From contig NZ_JACWZZ010000001.1 in the NCBI RefSeq assembly GCF_014698995.1, positions 186,001-250,000 of the forward strand: 64,000 bases of DNA, in the 5' to 3' direction. The DNA comes from Hymenobacter duratus (GTDB lineage Bacteria > Bacteroidota > Bacteroidia > Cytophagales > Hymenobacteraceae). Shown here in pieces: positions 33,513 to 42,250 of this stretch (positions are counted from its first letter, which is position 1; each line of letters opens with the position of its first letter). A program made the translations under genes and the position numbers. The notes under the pieces are model-generated. The model saw nothing but the letters and a program-made list of their open reading frames with translations. It was not told the DNA's origin and searched no databases.

Positions 33513-36500
33513 ATGTCTTCCTCTGAATCGTTTGTGTTATCTATTGAACAGGAGCGGCTACTGGCCCTGCTGGCTTATACCAAAGAAAGCGTGCGGCTGC
33601 GCGCGGCACCGGTTACCGATGTGGCCAGCCACAATTTCCACGCCCTGGAGGCGCAGCTGGCTGGCCTGCCGGGCGTGTGGCTGCCCGGCCAAACACCTGC
33701 CACAGCCCCCGCAACGGGGCCCGACACCGACTTGTGGCTGCGCGTGGAACGCCTCAAGGAGCAGGCTCCGCCTCCCATTGCCGATGTGAAACTGGCCACG
33801 CTCACCGAACTTGTCAATGACCCGGCCCGCCCACCGGTGCTCCGCCCGCAGGTGCCGGCCCAAACGCTGGTGCGCCTGGGTTTGCTGCCCGCTGGCTTGG
33901 CCGCCGCGCCCGAATACGACCCCGTGGCGCCAATGCGGCTGCCGGAGCTGGCTGAAGCGCCCCGGCTGGCCGCCGCCCTGGAGCAGTATGTCAAGCAGCA
34001 CTGGCAGGACTGGTCCCTGAGCGAAACGCGGCGCCGACGGACCATCGGCTGGTATTCGCGCATCTATGCCCTGAAGCAGCAGCTGGAAGGCGGCCTGACC
34101 GATACCGCTCTGGAGCTGGTGTGGGGCATGGGCATGGCCGTGTGGCAACTGCCCGGCGGTACCGTGCGCTACCCGCTGCTGACGCGTCTGGTCGAGCTGG
34201 CCCTGAACCCCGACGACATGGCCCTGGAAGTGCGGCCCCGACAACTGCCGGGCCGGCTGGAAGTCGATGCGTATGCAGCACACGAAGTGGCCGGGCTGGC
34301 ACAGCTGGAGCAAGGCAGCCGCCCGCTGCAGGCCGCCGAGCCATTCCTGTCGCCCGCCGAGCCGGCCACGTATGAGCCAGTTCTGCGCCTGGCTGCCGCA
34401 GTCCTCGATGCCCAGGGCCGCTACCTGCCCGACGACGCGCCTGCTCTGGCCCGCCTGCTGCCCGGGGCCACACCCCAACTACAGGTCACGGACACGTGGG
34501 TGCTGTACGCCCGCCCCCGCACCAACAACACCCTGCTGCAGGACCTGGATGCCCTGCGGACCCAGGTGGAGCAGCCCGCTCTGCAACTGTCCGCCGCCGT
34601 GGCCGCGCTGGTGCGTGACCCGGCTACTTACCACACCGACCGGGTATTGCCCGCATTTCGGGGACTGTCGTTGGTCGGCGAGCCGCAGCAGGGTGCGGCT
34701 ATGCAGGAGCTGTACTTTCCGTTGCCGTTCAACGACGAGCAGGTGCGCATCGTGCAGCTGCTGGAACACGCGCCGGGCGTGGTAGTGCAGGGCCCGCCCG
34801 GCACGGGCAAGACGCACACCATCGCCAACGTTATCTGCCACTACCTGGCCCTGGGCCGGCGCGTGCTCGTCACGTCGATGAAAGACCCGGCCCTGGCCGT
34901 GCTGCGCGACAAGCTGCCACCAGCCGTGCAGCCGCTGGCCATCAGCCTGCTCACCAGTGAGCGGGAAGGCATGAAGCAGTTTGAGCATGCCGTGCAGCGC
35001 ATTGCCGAAGAAGTGCAGCGCCTCGACCCCGCTACCACCAGCCAACGAATCGGGCACCTGGCGGCGCAGCTGGATGCCTGCCACAGCCAGCTGGCCCACA
35101 TCGACCGGCGCATTGGGTACTGGGGCGAGCAAAACCTGCAGCCGCTGGAGCTTGACGGCGAACGGGTGGCGGCTCCGGAGGCCGCCCACGAAGTAGTGGC
35201 CGGGCTGGACCTGGCCGAGTGGCTGCCCGACACCCTGAACGCCACGCCTGCCTGCCGCCCGCAGTTTGACGATTCGGACATCGCCGCTCTGCGAACCGTT
35301 CGGGCTGAGTTAGGGGCCGACCTGCAGTACCGTATGGCCCAACTGCCAGCGCTGGCGGAGCTGCCCGAAGCCCGCGAGCTGCTGCTCACCCATCAACAGC
35401 TACGCAGCTCCCTTGCTCTGCAGGCGGCGGTAGTCAGCGGCGAGCTGCCGCCGTTGTCGGCCGGGGGCGACCCGCTGCACGAGCTGGCCGAAACCCTGAC
35501 TCAGATAGCCGAAGTGCAGCAGCAGCAAACCGTAGCGGTGCTGCCCTGGGCCGCCGCACAACCGGCTCACCCCGCCGACGCTCGGAATGACGGGCTTTAT
35601 GAGCTGCTGGAGGCGCTGGGCAATGAGCTACGCGCCGCCAAGGCCGCGCACCGGGCTTTCCTGGTGCGCCCGGTGCGCGTGCCGGCGGGGGCGGAGCTTG
35701 ACGATGAGCTGCTCAACGCCGTAACCAACCAGGCCCAGGGACGCAGCCCGTTCGGGGCGGCGGGCTGGTTTGGCAAAAACGCACAGAAGCAGCGGCTAGC
35801 CGAAATCAGGGTGCTCACATCGGCACCCGGTACGGCAGCCGACTGGGCGCACGCCGAGCAGTACCTGCTACTGTTGCGGCACTTGCATGAGCTGGCATTC
35901 CGTTGGAATGCGCTGGCTCCCGAACTGGCGCTGCCGCTGCTGACCGCCGCCGAGCCGATACCCGCCACGCAGGAAGCCTTTCGGCTATACGAAAGCCACG
36001 AGCAGCTGCGCGACGCCCGCGCGGCCGAAGACCAGCTCAACGCTGCCCTGCAACGCCTGCTGCCCACCTGGGCGCCGGCCCGAAACGCGGCCCAGCAGCC
36101 TGCTGCGCTGGCACAGGCCGCCGAGCTGCTGCGACAGCACCAAGTGCGCCTGCAATCGGAAGCTGCCTGGGCCGTGCGCGAGCAGTACGAAAATGCTCTG
36201 CACGGCACCACCGGCCCCATCAGTGATACCTTGAGAGGATTTTTTGCGGATAGTCTGGGCCAAGCTGCCCTGACCGACGCTGAGTTGCGTGAGCAGTGGG
36301 CGGCGCTGATGCAGGAGCTGCGGCGCGTGCATGGCCTACGGCCACAACTGGATACCGTTACCGACCTCACCGGGCGCATTGCTCGTTCCGGAGCGCCGCG
36401 CTGGGCCGCTCAGCTGCGCGAGCAGCACGCCGCCGGGGCCACCGATGAGCTGCTGCCCGCCGACTGGCGCAGGCGCTGGCGGTTGCGCCGGCTCAGCACC

Positions 36501-38162
36501 CATCTGCAGGCCCTGGACGGCCGCGCCGAGCTCCGGCAACTGGCCGCCGACCGCCAGCAGGCTGAAACCACGTTGGCGCGTGCGTACCAGGAAATCATCG
36601 AGCAGAAAACCTGGCTGCAGTTGGCCCATAACGCTACTCCACAGGTGCGCAGCGCTTTGCAGGCCTACCGCAACGCCGTTGTGAAGATAGGTAAGGGAAC
36701 AGGCAAAGGCGCCGGCCGCTACCGCCGCGACGCGCAGGCAGCGGCCGCGGTAGCCAACGCCGCCATTCCCTGCTGGATCATGCCGCACTACCGCGTGTCG
36801 GAGTCGTTGCCGGCTGAGCTGGGCGCGTTTGATCTGGTCATCATCGACGAGGCGTCGCAGTCGAACCTATTGGCGCTGCCAGCCCTGCTGCGGGCCCGCA
36901 AGGTGCTCATCGTGGGCGACGACAAGCAGGTGGGGCCGGGCTTCAGCGGGCTCACGCAGGAAAAGGAAGCGGAACTCATGAATCGGTTTCTGAGCACGCA
37001 GCCGACGCTTTACCGGCCGCAGCTTTCGCCCAGCCACTCCATCTACCAACTGTTTCAGGTGGTTTTCTCCGATTCGCAGCTGCCGTTGCGGGAACATTTT
37101 CGATGCGTAGGGCCCATCATCGAGTATTCCAAGCGCGAGTTTTACGGCCACGGCCTGAACCCCTTGCGCCTGCCCAAAGCCTCAGAGCGGCTGGACCCGC
37201 CGCTAATCGACGTGTTGGTGGAAGACGGCGTGCGGCTGGGCGACACCAATCCCGCTGAGGCACGCTTCATCGTGGAGGAAATCAAAGCCTTGGTGGCTGA
37301 CCCCGCATTTGCCGGACGCTCTATCGGCGTGATTTCGCTGCTGGCCGACAAACAGGCTCAGCTGATCTGGATGGAGCTGGAGCGGGAAATCGGGCTGGAA
37401 ACCATGCTGCGCCACCAGATGGCCTGCGGCGACGCACACACGTTTCAGGGCAAGGAACGCGACATTATGTTCCTCTCAATGGTCGTTTCGGGCAAACCCA
37501 AAGCCTTGGGCCACAAGGACGACGAGCGGCGCTTCAACGTGGCGGCCTCGCGGGCCCGCGACCGGATGTACCTGGTGCGCAGCATACAGGCCGATGAACT
37601 GAGCCCGGCCGACCACCTGCGCCGCAACCTGCTGGCGCATTTCGTGAGCCCGTACGGCCAGGACGAAGCCCGCGTCAGCAATCTGCGGGCCCTTTGCGAA
37701 TCCGCCTTTGAGCGGGAGATGTACGATTTCCTCACGGAGCGCGGCTACCGGGTGCAGCCTCAAGTGAAAGCCGGGCAGTACCGCATCGACTTGGTGGTGG
37801 AAGGCGACAACGACCATCGCCTCGCCGTGGAGTGCGATGGCGACAAGTACCACGGCCCCGACCGGTGGCACGACGACCTGCGGCGGCAGCGGGTGCTGGA
37901 GCGGGCCGGCTGGCGCTTCTGGCGCTGCTTTGCCTCCGCCTGGGTGCGCTGGCGCTCCGAAACCGAGCATGATTTGCTGCGGCACCTGACCGAGCTTGGC
38001 ATCGGTCCGTCAGCGGCAGCCGCGCCGCCCAGCCGGCACACGGCCGGCCGCTGCTACGTAGCGTTTCCGCAGGGCCAGTCTGCTGCTGTCTCGCCGGAAA
38101 CGGACATTGGCATGACGACGAAACACATACCCCTGAATTTTCTGTCTCTTTTCGATAGTTGA
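33513..38162 (+). CDS. Large SF1-type helicase with C-terminal Vsr/DUF559-like nuclease domain
   Basis: The 1549-residue cytosolic protein is unusually large. The N-terminal 420 residues match nothing I recognise. The helicase core begins with GPPGTGKTHT (Walker A, near residue 428) and, after about 600 mostly helical Ala/Gln/Glu-rich residues, resumes with LVIIDEASQSN (Walker B, near 1110), VLIVGDDKQVGP, HTFQGKERDI (near 1310) and FNVAASRARDRMYLVR. The C-terminus (about 1395-1490) is a nuclease of the PD-(D/E)xK/Vsr-DUF559 kind: YRIDLVVEG, LAVECDGDKYHGPDRWHDD, RQRVLERAGWRFWRCF. Helicase plus nuclease in one chain recalls single-gene phage-defence proteins, but no partner gene or proven function is visible. 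ATG 33513 is used, with the TTG two codons upstream as an alternative. Confidence 0.85.
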   Translation: MSSSESFVLSIEQERLLALLAYTKESVRLRAAPVTDVASHNFHALEAQLAGLPGVWLPGQTPATAPATGPDTDLWLRVERLKEQAPPPIADVKLATLTELVNDPARPPVLRPQVPAQTLVRLGLLPAGLAAAPEYDPVAPMRLPELAEAPRLAAALEQYVKQHWQDWSLSETRRRRTIGWYSRIYALKQQLEGGLTDTALELVWGMGMAVWQLPGGTVRYPLLTRLVELALNPDDMALEVRPRQLPGRLEVDAYAAHEVAGLAQLEQGSRPLQAAEPFLSPAEPATYEPVLRLAAAVLDAQGRYLPDDAPALARLLPGATPQLQVTDTWVLYARPRTNNTLLQDLDALRTQVEQPALQLSAAVAALVRDPATYHTDRVLPAFRGLSLVGEPQQGAAMQELYFPLPFNDEQVRIVQLLEHAPGVVVQGPPGTGKTHTIANVICHYLALGRRVLVTSMKDPALAVLRDKLPPAVQPLAISLLTSEREGMKQFEHAVQRIAEEVQRLDPATTSQRIGHLAAQLDACHSQLAHIDRRIGYWGEQNLQPLELDGERVAAPEAAHEVVAGLDLAEWLPDTLNATPACRPQFDDSDIAALRTVRAELGADLQYRMAQLPALAELPEARELLLTHQQLRSSLALQAAVVSGELPPLSAGGDPLHELAETLTQIAEVQQQQTVAVLPWAAAQPAHPADARNDGLYELLEALGNELRAAKAAHRAFLVRPVRVPAGAELDDELLNAVTNQAQGRSPFGAAGWFGKNAQKQRLAEIRVLTSAPGTAADWAHAEQYLLLLRHLHELAFRWNALAPELALPLLTAAEPIPATQEAFRLYESHEQLRDARAAEDQLNAALQRLLPTWAPARNAAQQPAALAQAAELLRQHQVRLQSEAAWAVREQYENALHGTTGPISDTLRGFFADSLGQAALTDAELREQWAALMQELRRVHGLRPQLDTVTDLTGRIARSGAPRWAAQLREQHAAGATDELLPADWRRRWRLRRLSTHLQALDGRAELRQLAADRQQAETTLARAYQEIIEQKTWLQLAHNATPQVRSALQAYRNAVVKIGKGTGKGAGRYRRDAQAAAAVANAAIPCWIMPHYRVSESLPAELGAFDLVIIDEASQSNLLALPALLRARKVLIVGDDKQVGPGFSGLTQEKEAELMNRFLSTQPTLYRPQLSPSHSIYQLFQVVFSDSQLPLREHFRCVGPIIEYSKREFYGHGLNPLRLPKASERLDPPLIDVLVEDGVRLGDTNPAEARFIVEEIKALVADPAFAGRSIGVISLLADKQAQLIWMELEREIGLETMLRHQMACGDAHTFQGKERDIMFLSMVVSGKPKALGHKDDERRFNVAASRARDRMYLVRSIQADELSPADHLRRNLLAHFVSPYGQDEARVSNLRALCESAFEREMYDFLTERGYRVQPQVKAGQYRIDLVVEGDNDHRLAVECDGDKYHGPDRWHDDLRRQRVLERAGWRFWRCFASAWVRWRSETEHDLLRHLTELGIGPSAAAAPPSRHTAGRCYVAFPQGQSAAVSPETDIGMTTKHIPLNFLSLFDS

Positions 38163-38169
38163 GCTGACC

Positions 38170-38204
38170 GCGCCGCCTCCTTATACACAGGAGTTCTGCG
38201 GCGC
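38170..38204 (+). terminator. Hairpin after the helicase gene
   Basis: GCGCCGC (38170-38176) pairs with GCGGCGC (38198-38204), with inner CTCC/GGAG, eight bases after the stop. There is no T tract, so terminator activity is uncertain. Confidence 0.5.
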
Positions 38205-38240
38205 CCTCTGCGGGCTAAAAACATTCGAAAGAACCACCGT

Positions 38241-38816
38241 ATGCTTCCATCTGAAGGCGCAACCATCCTGCTCACCCTGCGCTTGGCCGGCTCCATTCCG
38301 GCACGAGCCGGCCGGGAGCTGCACGCCCAGCGCGTAGCCGCTCAGCAAGCCGCCAACTCCCCGGGGGCGCACCGCCGCGCCGAGAAGCAGTTTTTCTTGG
38401 ATTTTGATGCGCTGCTGGATGCCCGGACCGTGGGCCCGGCGTATCTGGAGCGGGAAAAACTGGCCGAAATAATTGCTGGGGAACTGCTGATGCTGGAAGA
38501 GCAGGGGCTGCAAGTGCCGGGCTTCGTGCTGCTGCCCAACCACCTGCATGCCTTGCTGCACCTGCCGGCCAACGCGGGCCTCTCGCTGTACAAAGCTGTG
38601 GAGTTGCTGCACCAGCGCACCGCCGCCCAGGCCCGCCGCCTGCTGCGCGGGCAGCTCCCACCCGAAGCCGACTTCTGGCAAACCGGCTTCCACGAGTTGC
38701 CGATAGTGGATGAGCTGGAGCTACGCCGGGTGCAAACGTATCTGCAGGCTCACCCGCAACGCCTGAGCCTGCCCGAACGGTTCCACAGCTGGCCCTATCT
38801 GCCCGACAAGGGCTGA
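38241..38816 (+). CDS. REP-associated (RAYT-like) Y1/HUH transposase-like protein
   Basis: The 191-residue protein begins ILLTLRLAGSIPARAGREL, resembling the family opening (VTFRLADSLP). It continues FLDFDALLDARTVGPAYLE and then VPGFVLLPNHLHALLHLP, which contains the HUH motif (His-Leu-His) of IS200/Y1-type single-strand transposases. The end follows the family pattern: FWQTGFHELPIVDELELRRVQTYLQAHPQ. After the HUH the usual Tyr helix reads LYKAVELLHQRTAAQ, so the catalytic tyrosine is either the early Tyr or missing; many members of this subgroup have Thr there. An inverted pair of REP-like hairpins starts six bases after the stop. RAYTs are domesticated, single-copy transposases thought to spread REPs. 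The order helicase, RAYT, REPs on one strand is notable. Confidence 0.75.
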   Translation: MLPSEGATILLTLRLAGSIPARAGRELHAQRVAAQQAANSPGAHRRAEKQFFLDFDALLDARTVGPAYLEREKLAEIIAGELLMLEEQGLQVPGFVLLPNHLHALLHLPANAGLSLYKAVELLHQRTAAQARRLLRGQLPPEADFWQTGFHELPIVDELELRRVQTYLQAHPQRLSLPERFHSWPYLPDKG

Positions 38817-38821
38817 AACAG

Positions 38822-38845
38822 GTGTAGAGACGCGTATTCGCGTCT
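38822..38845 (+). repeat. REP-like hairpin element, copy 1
   Basis: The 24 bases GTGTAGAGACGCGTATTCGC followed by GTCT contain a small palindrome (GAGACGCG, loop TATT, CGCGTCTC at 38827-38846) preceded by a short GTGTA head. Copy 2 at 38897-38920 is its reverse complement with one mismatch. It starts six bases after the RAYT-like stop codon. Confidence 0.85.
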
Positions 38846-38896
38846 CGTCGTTGCTGACGTTGTTCAACAGGTGCGGTGCCGCTCGTTCCGCTACAA

Positions 38897-38920
38897 AGAC
38901 GCGAATACGCGTCTCTGCAC
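38897..38920 (-). repeat. REP-like hairpin element, copy 2 (inverted)
   Basis: This is the reverse complement of copy 1 (23 of 24 match), with its own AGACGCG/CGCGTCT hairpin and AATA loop. With copy 1 it forms a BIME-like pair around a 51-base middle. Confidence 0.85.
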
Positions 38921-38977
38921 TCGCCCGGAAAGCCGCGCCTGGGCTTGGTGCGTAGGTAGCGGAAAGTATATCTGCCG

Positions 38978-39949
38978 ATGCAAGCCTTTCTGTTGCTGAT
39001 TTTCCTGCTTACCACCAGTCTCGCCAGCGCCCAGCGCCCGGACAGCGCCCAGATCAGCCCCGACCGGCTGGTGTACTACACCTTCGCCAACGACGCCTTT
39101 TTCCGCTCCGACTACTATTTCACGCAGGGCCAGACCCTGATGCTGGTGCTGCCGGGGCTTGGCCGCTCGCCCGTAAACCGCTTGCTGGGCCTGATACCGA
39201 CGGGCAGCACACGCTACCACGGCATCCGGTTGCGCTACGACGGGTTCACGCCACTGCGCATCCAAGACCCGTTCATTCGGGTCGGTGACCGGCCGTACGC
39301 TTCGTATTGGTACGCCGACTTTTTTCGGGTGGCCAACCAGCCGACGCGCAAATTTCGTCTGACGACGGCACTGAATTTGGGCTTTATGGGGCCGGCGGCC
39401 GGTGCCAAGAGCTTCCAGACCAAACTGCACCAATGGCTGGATGCGCCCACGCCCCGCGGCTGGGATTATCAAATCCGCAACGACCTAGTGCTGGGCTACG
39501 AGGCCCACGCGGAAAAGCAGCTGTTGGCCGTCGGCCGTGGGGCCGAGTTGATTGGCTCGGCTGATGCTTCGCTGGGCACGCTTTATACCTATGCCGGCGC
39601 CGGCGCACGCCTGCGGGTCGGGCTGCTCAATCCGTATTTCGACAACCTGGGCGTGAGTGGCCCGGCCTCTCGCGCCGGCCAGCGCCGCGTGCAGCTCTAC
39701 GCCGAAGGCCAGCTGGAAGGCCGCCTCGTCGGCTACGATGCCACTCTACAGGGCGGCCTGTTTCGCTCCGACAACCCTTACACACTGCCAGCTAATGCTA
39801 TCAGCCGTACGGTGGCGCGCAGCACGGCTACCCTCGGGCTCGGCTACGCGGGCGTGCGGCTAGAAGCGTCTGCCGTACAGATTTCACCTGAGTTCGATGG
39901 CGCACGCTCACACAAATGGGTGCAGTTCGGCGTACGAGTGGGGTTTTGA
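38978..39949 (+). CDS. LpxR-like (DUF2219) outer-membrane protein
   Basis: The 323-residue protein has a signal peptide (about residues 1-19, ending ASAQ) and then YYTFANDAFFRSDYYFTQG, matching the conserved LpxR start in which Asn, Asp and Thr residues take part in catalysis. The rest alternates strands as expected for a 12-strand barrel and ends in an aromatic Phe. LpxR removes the 3'-acyloxyacyl chains of lipid A at the outer membrane. Diverged members are only called DUF2219, so the enzymatic role is inferred. A degenerate -7 element (TATATCTG) lies three bases before the ATG, suggesting a leaderless transcript. Confidence 0.78.
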   Translation: MQAFLLLIFLLTTSLASAQRPDSAQISPDRLVYYTFANDAFFRSDYYFTQGQTLMLVLPGLGRSPVNRLLGLIPTGSTRYHGIRLRYDGFTPLRIQDPFIRVGDRPYASYWYADFFRVANQPTRKFRLTTALNLGFMGPAAGAKSFQTKLHQWLDAPTPRGWDYQIRNDLVLGYEAHAEKQLLAVGRGAELIGSADASLGTLYTYAGAGARLRVGLLNPYFDNLGVSGPASRAGQRRVQLYAEGQLEGRLVGYDATLQGGLFRSDNPYTLPANAISRTVARSTATLGLGYAGVRLEASAVQISPEFDGARSHKWVQFGVRVGF

Positions 39950-39973
39950 GTGGAAAGATGAGGATAGCAGGAT

Positions 39974-40009
39974 AGAACGTCATTCCGAGCCTGCGAGCAA
40001 TGACGTTCT
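39974..40009. repeat. 11-bp inverted repeat between convergent genes
   Basis: AGAACGTCATT (39974-39984) pairs with AATGACGTTCT (39999-40009) around the 14-base loop CCGAGCCTGCGAGC. It resembles the start of the larger repeat at 55003 (ACGTCCTGCTGAGC). It probably ends both the LpxR-like gene and the EamA gene. Confidence 0.65.
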
Positions 40010-40028
40010 TCATCCCCTCACCACCTCA

Positions 40029-40988
40029 TCACTTTGCCCGGTGGATGATGAACACGCCGGCCAAAATGATGACCATGCCCAGTAGATGCCAGAGGTTGAA
40101 GGCCTCGCCATCGAGCACGCCCCAGGTGAGGGCCACGATGGGAATGAGGTAGGTGTTGGAGGCTGCGAAAAGCGTGGTACTCTGCTGAATAAGCTTGTTG
40201 AAGAGTACCATGGCCACAGCGGTGCTCATGGTGGCTAGCAGGGCAATGTAGCCGAGGGCCGTCCAGGCACCCGGCACCGTGGCCAGCTTGTGCGTGAAAT
40301 CGGAGAAGCCGAACAGATAGAGTAGCCCCAGCGGCCCGATGCTGAGCAACGTGAGACTGGTGACAGCCACCGGCGAAGGACCGTGCAAATGTTGCTTTAT
40401 TACGTTCACGCTGATGCCGTAGCCGATGGTGGCGGCCACAATGTAGAGCCCGTACCAAGCATTGGATTCGCCGGAGGGCGTGGCCGCGCCGCCACTGCCG
40501 CCCAGCAGCATCAGGACCACCGTGCCCACTAGGCCCAGCGCAATACCCAGTACCCGCAGGCTGGTGAGCTTCTGTCCGAACAGCACCGCACCTACCACCA
40601 GCGTAAATACGGCCGTCAAGCCATTGAGCACCCCGGCTAGGCCTGAGGCCAGCTTAGTTTCGGCGTAGGCGAAAAGGAAAGCCGGAAAAAACGTGCCCAC
40701 TACCCCGCTCAGCAGCAGCCATTTGTAGCGGCCGGAGTCGACGCGGCGCACGTTGCGGAGCGCAAACGGCAGCAACAGCAGCGCCGCAATGCTCACTCGC
40801 GTTGCGCCCAGCTCCATGGCCGAAAACACGACCAGCCCCTTTTTCATCAGAATGAACGAGGTGCCCCAGATGCTAGCCAGCACCACCAGGAGCACCCACG
40901 CCGACGCCGAAATGCGCTGCGGCGGGGGCGGCGCCACGGGTGGCAGGGTAGGAGCAGAGGTGATGGCCGGGGCGGGAGGGGTGGGCAT
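40029..40988 (-). CDS. EamA-family (DMT) transporter
   Basis: The 319-residue inner-membrane protein consists of two EamA repeats, each about five helices. The N-terminus is Pro-rich. Motifs such as ASIWGTSFILMKKGL, GVLNGLTAVFTLVVGAVLFGQKL and VALTWGVLDGEAFNLWHLLGMVIILAGVFI are typical. Known members export metabolites or amino acids; the substrate here is unknown. A -7 element TATCTTTG lies 24 bases upstream, so it has its own start even though genes to its right are on the same strand. Confidence 0.93.
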   Translation of the reverse strand: MPTPPAPAITSAPTLPPVAPPPPQRISASAWVLLVVLASIWGTSFILMKKGLVVFSAMELGATRVSIAALLLLPFALRNVRRVDSGRYKWLLLSGVVGTFFPAFLFAYAETKLASGLAGVLNGLTAVFTLVVGAVLFGQKLTSLRVLGIALGLVGTVVLMLLGGSGGAATPSGESNAWYGLYIVAATIGYGISVNVIKQHLHGPSPVAVTSLTLLSIGPLGLLYLFGFSDFTHKLATVPGAWTALGYIALLATMSTAVAMVLFNKLIQQSTTLFAASNTYLIPIVALTWGVLDGEAFNLWHLLGMVIILAGVFIIHRAK

Positions 40989-41011
40989 GGGAGCGAGGGA
41001 GCAAAAGCTTA

Positions 41012-41019
41012 CAAAGATA
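41012..41019 (-). promoter_or_regulatory. -7 element TATCTTTG of the EamA gene
   Basis: This perfect TANNTTTG on the minus strand lies 23 bases before the ATG at 40988. Confidence 0.55.
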
Positions 41020-41048
41020 ACCTGCCTGTAGGTGCTAGTTGGGAAAAC

Positions 41049-42209
41049 CTATTGGTAGTAGGTGTACTGCCAACGCGTGCGGCTCTGCGCGTCAGCGGGA
41101 AGAAATACAGTGTCAGGTCGTGAGTTTTTGGCCTCAATGCTCTCTGCCAAATGGCCGCGCTGGTTGTAGCGGTTGGTAGTGCGCTGCTTGTCAATTTCCT
41201 GCGCCCGGTACCAAAGCTCAGGTGCATTATCGTAGCGAGTGACGCGGAACAGGCTGTCGACCGGATGCGTGACGGCGCGGAGTGCTTCGGCGGCCAGGTA
41301 GGGCCTGTTGTGAGCGGTGTACTCTGTTGCGTCGAGCAGTTGGCCATCGGGGCGGTAGCGCCAGTAACTGATGTGGTGCCCGTAGAGGTTGGGCTGCTCG
41401 GGGCCGGTACGGGGCGTATATCGGTTATCGCCGTCGTAGCGGGAATATTCGCGTACCTCGCTCATCCACAAGGAATTTTCGGTGAGTAGCTGGTGCTGGC
41501 TGTTAAAAGTTAATAGGCGCAGGTCGCGGAGTTGGGTCATGCCGCGGCGCAGGTTGTAGCTCACGCGGCGCGTCATGTTGCCGGCGGCATCGTAGTACAT
41601 CGAGTCCAGTTCTACGGGTACTATCAAGTCGTCCAGTCGCAGTTTGGCAATCAGGCGGCGGTTGGCATTGTAGAAATAGAGGTAGCGGGTGCCTAAGCTA
41701 AAATGGTCGGAGCCACTACCGCCGGGGGTTACTTGTTCCGTAAAGTTGCCCCAGTCATCGTAGCTGTAGAAGTTGGTGGCGTGGAAAGAAGCTGGGCTGG
41801 TGGAGTCGGCCGGGTACTCATCATACTCCTGTATCCGCTGGCCGCAGTCCGTGAATACGGCGTGGTGCGTGTGGTACCACTTGCCATCCTGATAAAACCG
41901 CGTCGCCAGCACGTGGCCCATGTCATCCTTGACTGCGTCATGCCATCCGGCCGACGTGGAGGACTGGCTTGTCTCTTCGGGCGTCTGCGGAGTGATGGAA
42001 TACACTAGGGCACCCGAGCGCGCAAACCGGTAGGTGCGCTGCTCCCGGACCCAGTGCCCGTCCTCTTCATCTGGATAGTAGGAGCGTACATGTATCGTCT
42101 GCAGGTGGGCCTTGCGTACGGCAGCCGAGTCCTGAAAATCGGGCAACTGCGCGTAGCTCCGCACTCCGGCAGCTGTCAGCAGCAGGAACATGAAAAGCCA
42201 GACGCGCAT
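41049..42209 (-). CDS. Secreted YD-repeat-like protein of unknown function
   Basis: The 386-residue protein has a signal peptide (MRVWLFMFLLLTAAGV, cleaved near SYAQ). The mature chain is full of YD-type words: YYDAAGNMTRRVSY, YNANRRLIAKL, YDGDNRY, YRPDGQLLDATEY, YNQRGHLAESIE. These resemble the Rhs/YD repeats of beta-cage toxins, but it is short and has no Rhs core (no PxxxxDPxG) and no C-terminal toxin. Similar short secreted YD proteins are common in Bacteroidota without known function. It follows dusB by 41 bases and may be co-transcribed. Confidence 0.6.
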   Translation of the reverse strand: MRVWLFMFLLLTAAGVRSYAQLPDFQDSAAVRKAHLQTIHVRSYYPDEEDGHWVREQRTYRFARSGALVYSITPQTPEETSQSSTSAGWHDAVKDDMGHVLATRFYQDGKWYHTHHAVFTDCGQRIQEYDEYPADSTSPASFHATNFYSYDDWGNFTEQVTPGGSGSDHFSLGTRYLYFYNANRRLIAKLRLDDLIVPVELDSMYYDAAGNMTRRVSYNLRRGMTQLRDLRLLTFNSQHQLLTENSLWMSEVREYSRYDGDNRYTPRTGPEQPNLYGHHISYWRYRPDGQLLDATEYTAHNRPYLAAEALRAVTHPVDSLFRVTRYDNAPELWYRAQEIDKQRTTNRYNQRGHLAESIEAKNSRPDTVFLPADAQSRTRWQYTYYQ

Positions 42210-42250
42210 GTAGCCAAGTCGTAGCAGGTCAACGAGCTATAGAACGTATG

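Noticed and set aside
33513..38162. Calling the helicase a Hhe (DUF4011-helicase-Vsr) defence protein
   Set aside because: The helicase and nuclease parts fit, but I cannot show that the N-terminal region is DUF4011, and no second defence gene is beside it. I therefore only describe the domains.
30786..39960. Prophage or integrative element around the RAYT-like gene
   Set aside because: No integrase, phage structural genes or attachment repeats are seen. The RAYT-like gene and REPs are small and sit between ordinary chromosomal genes.
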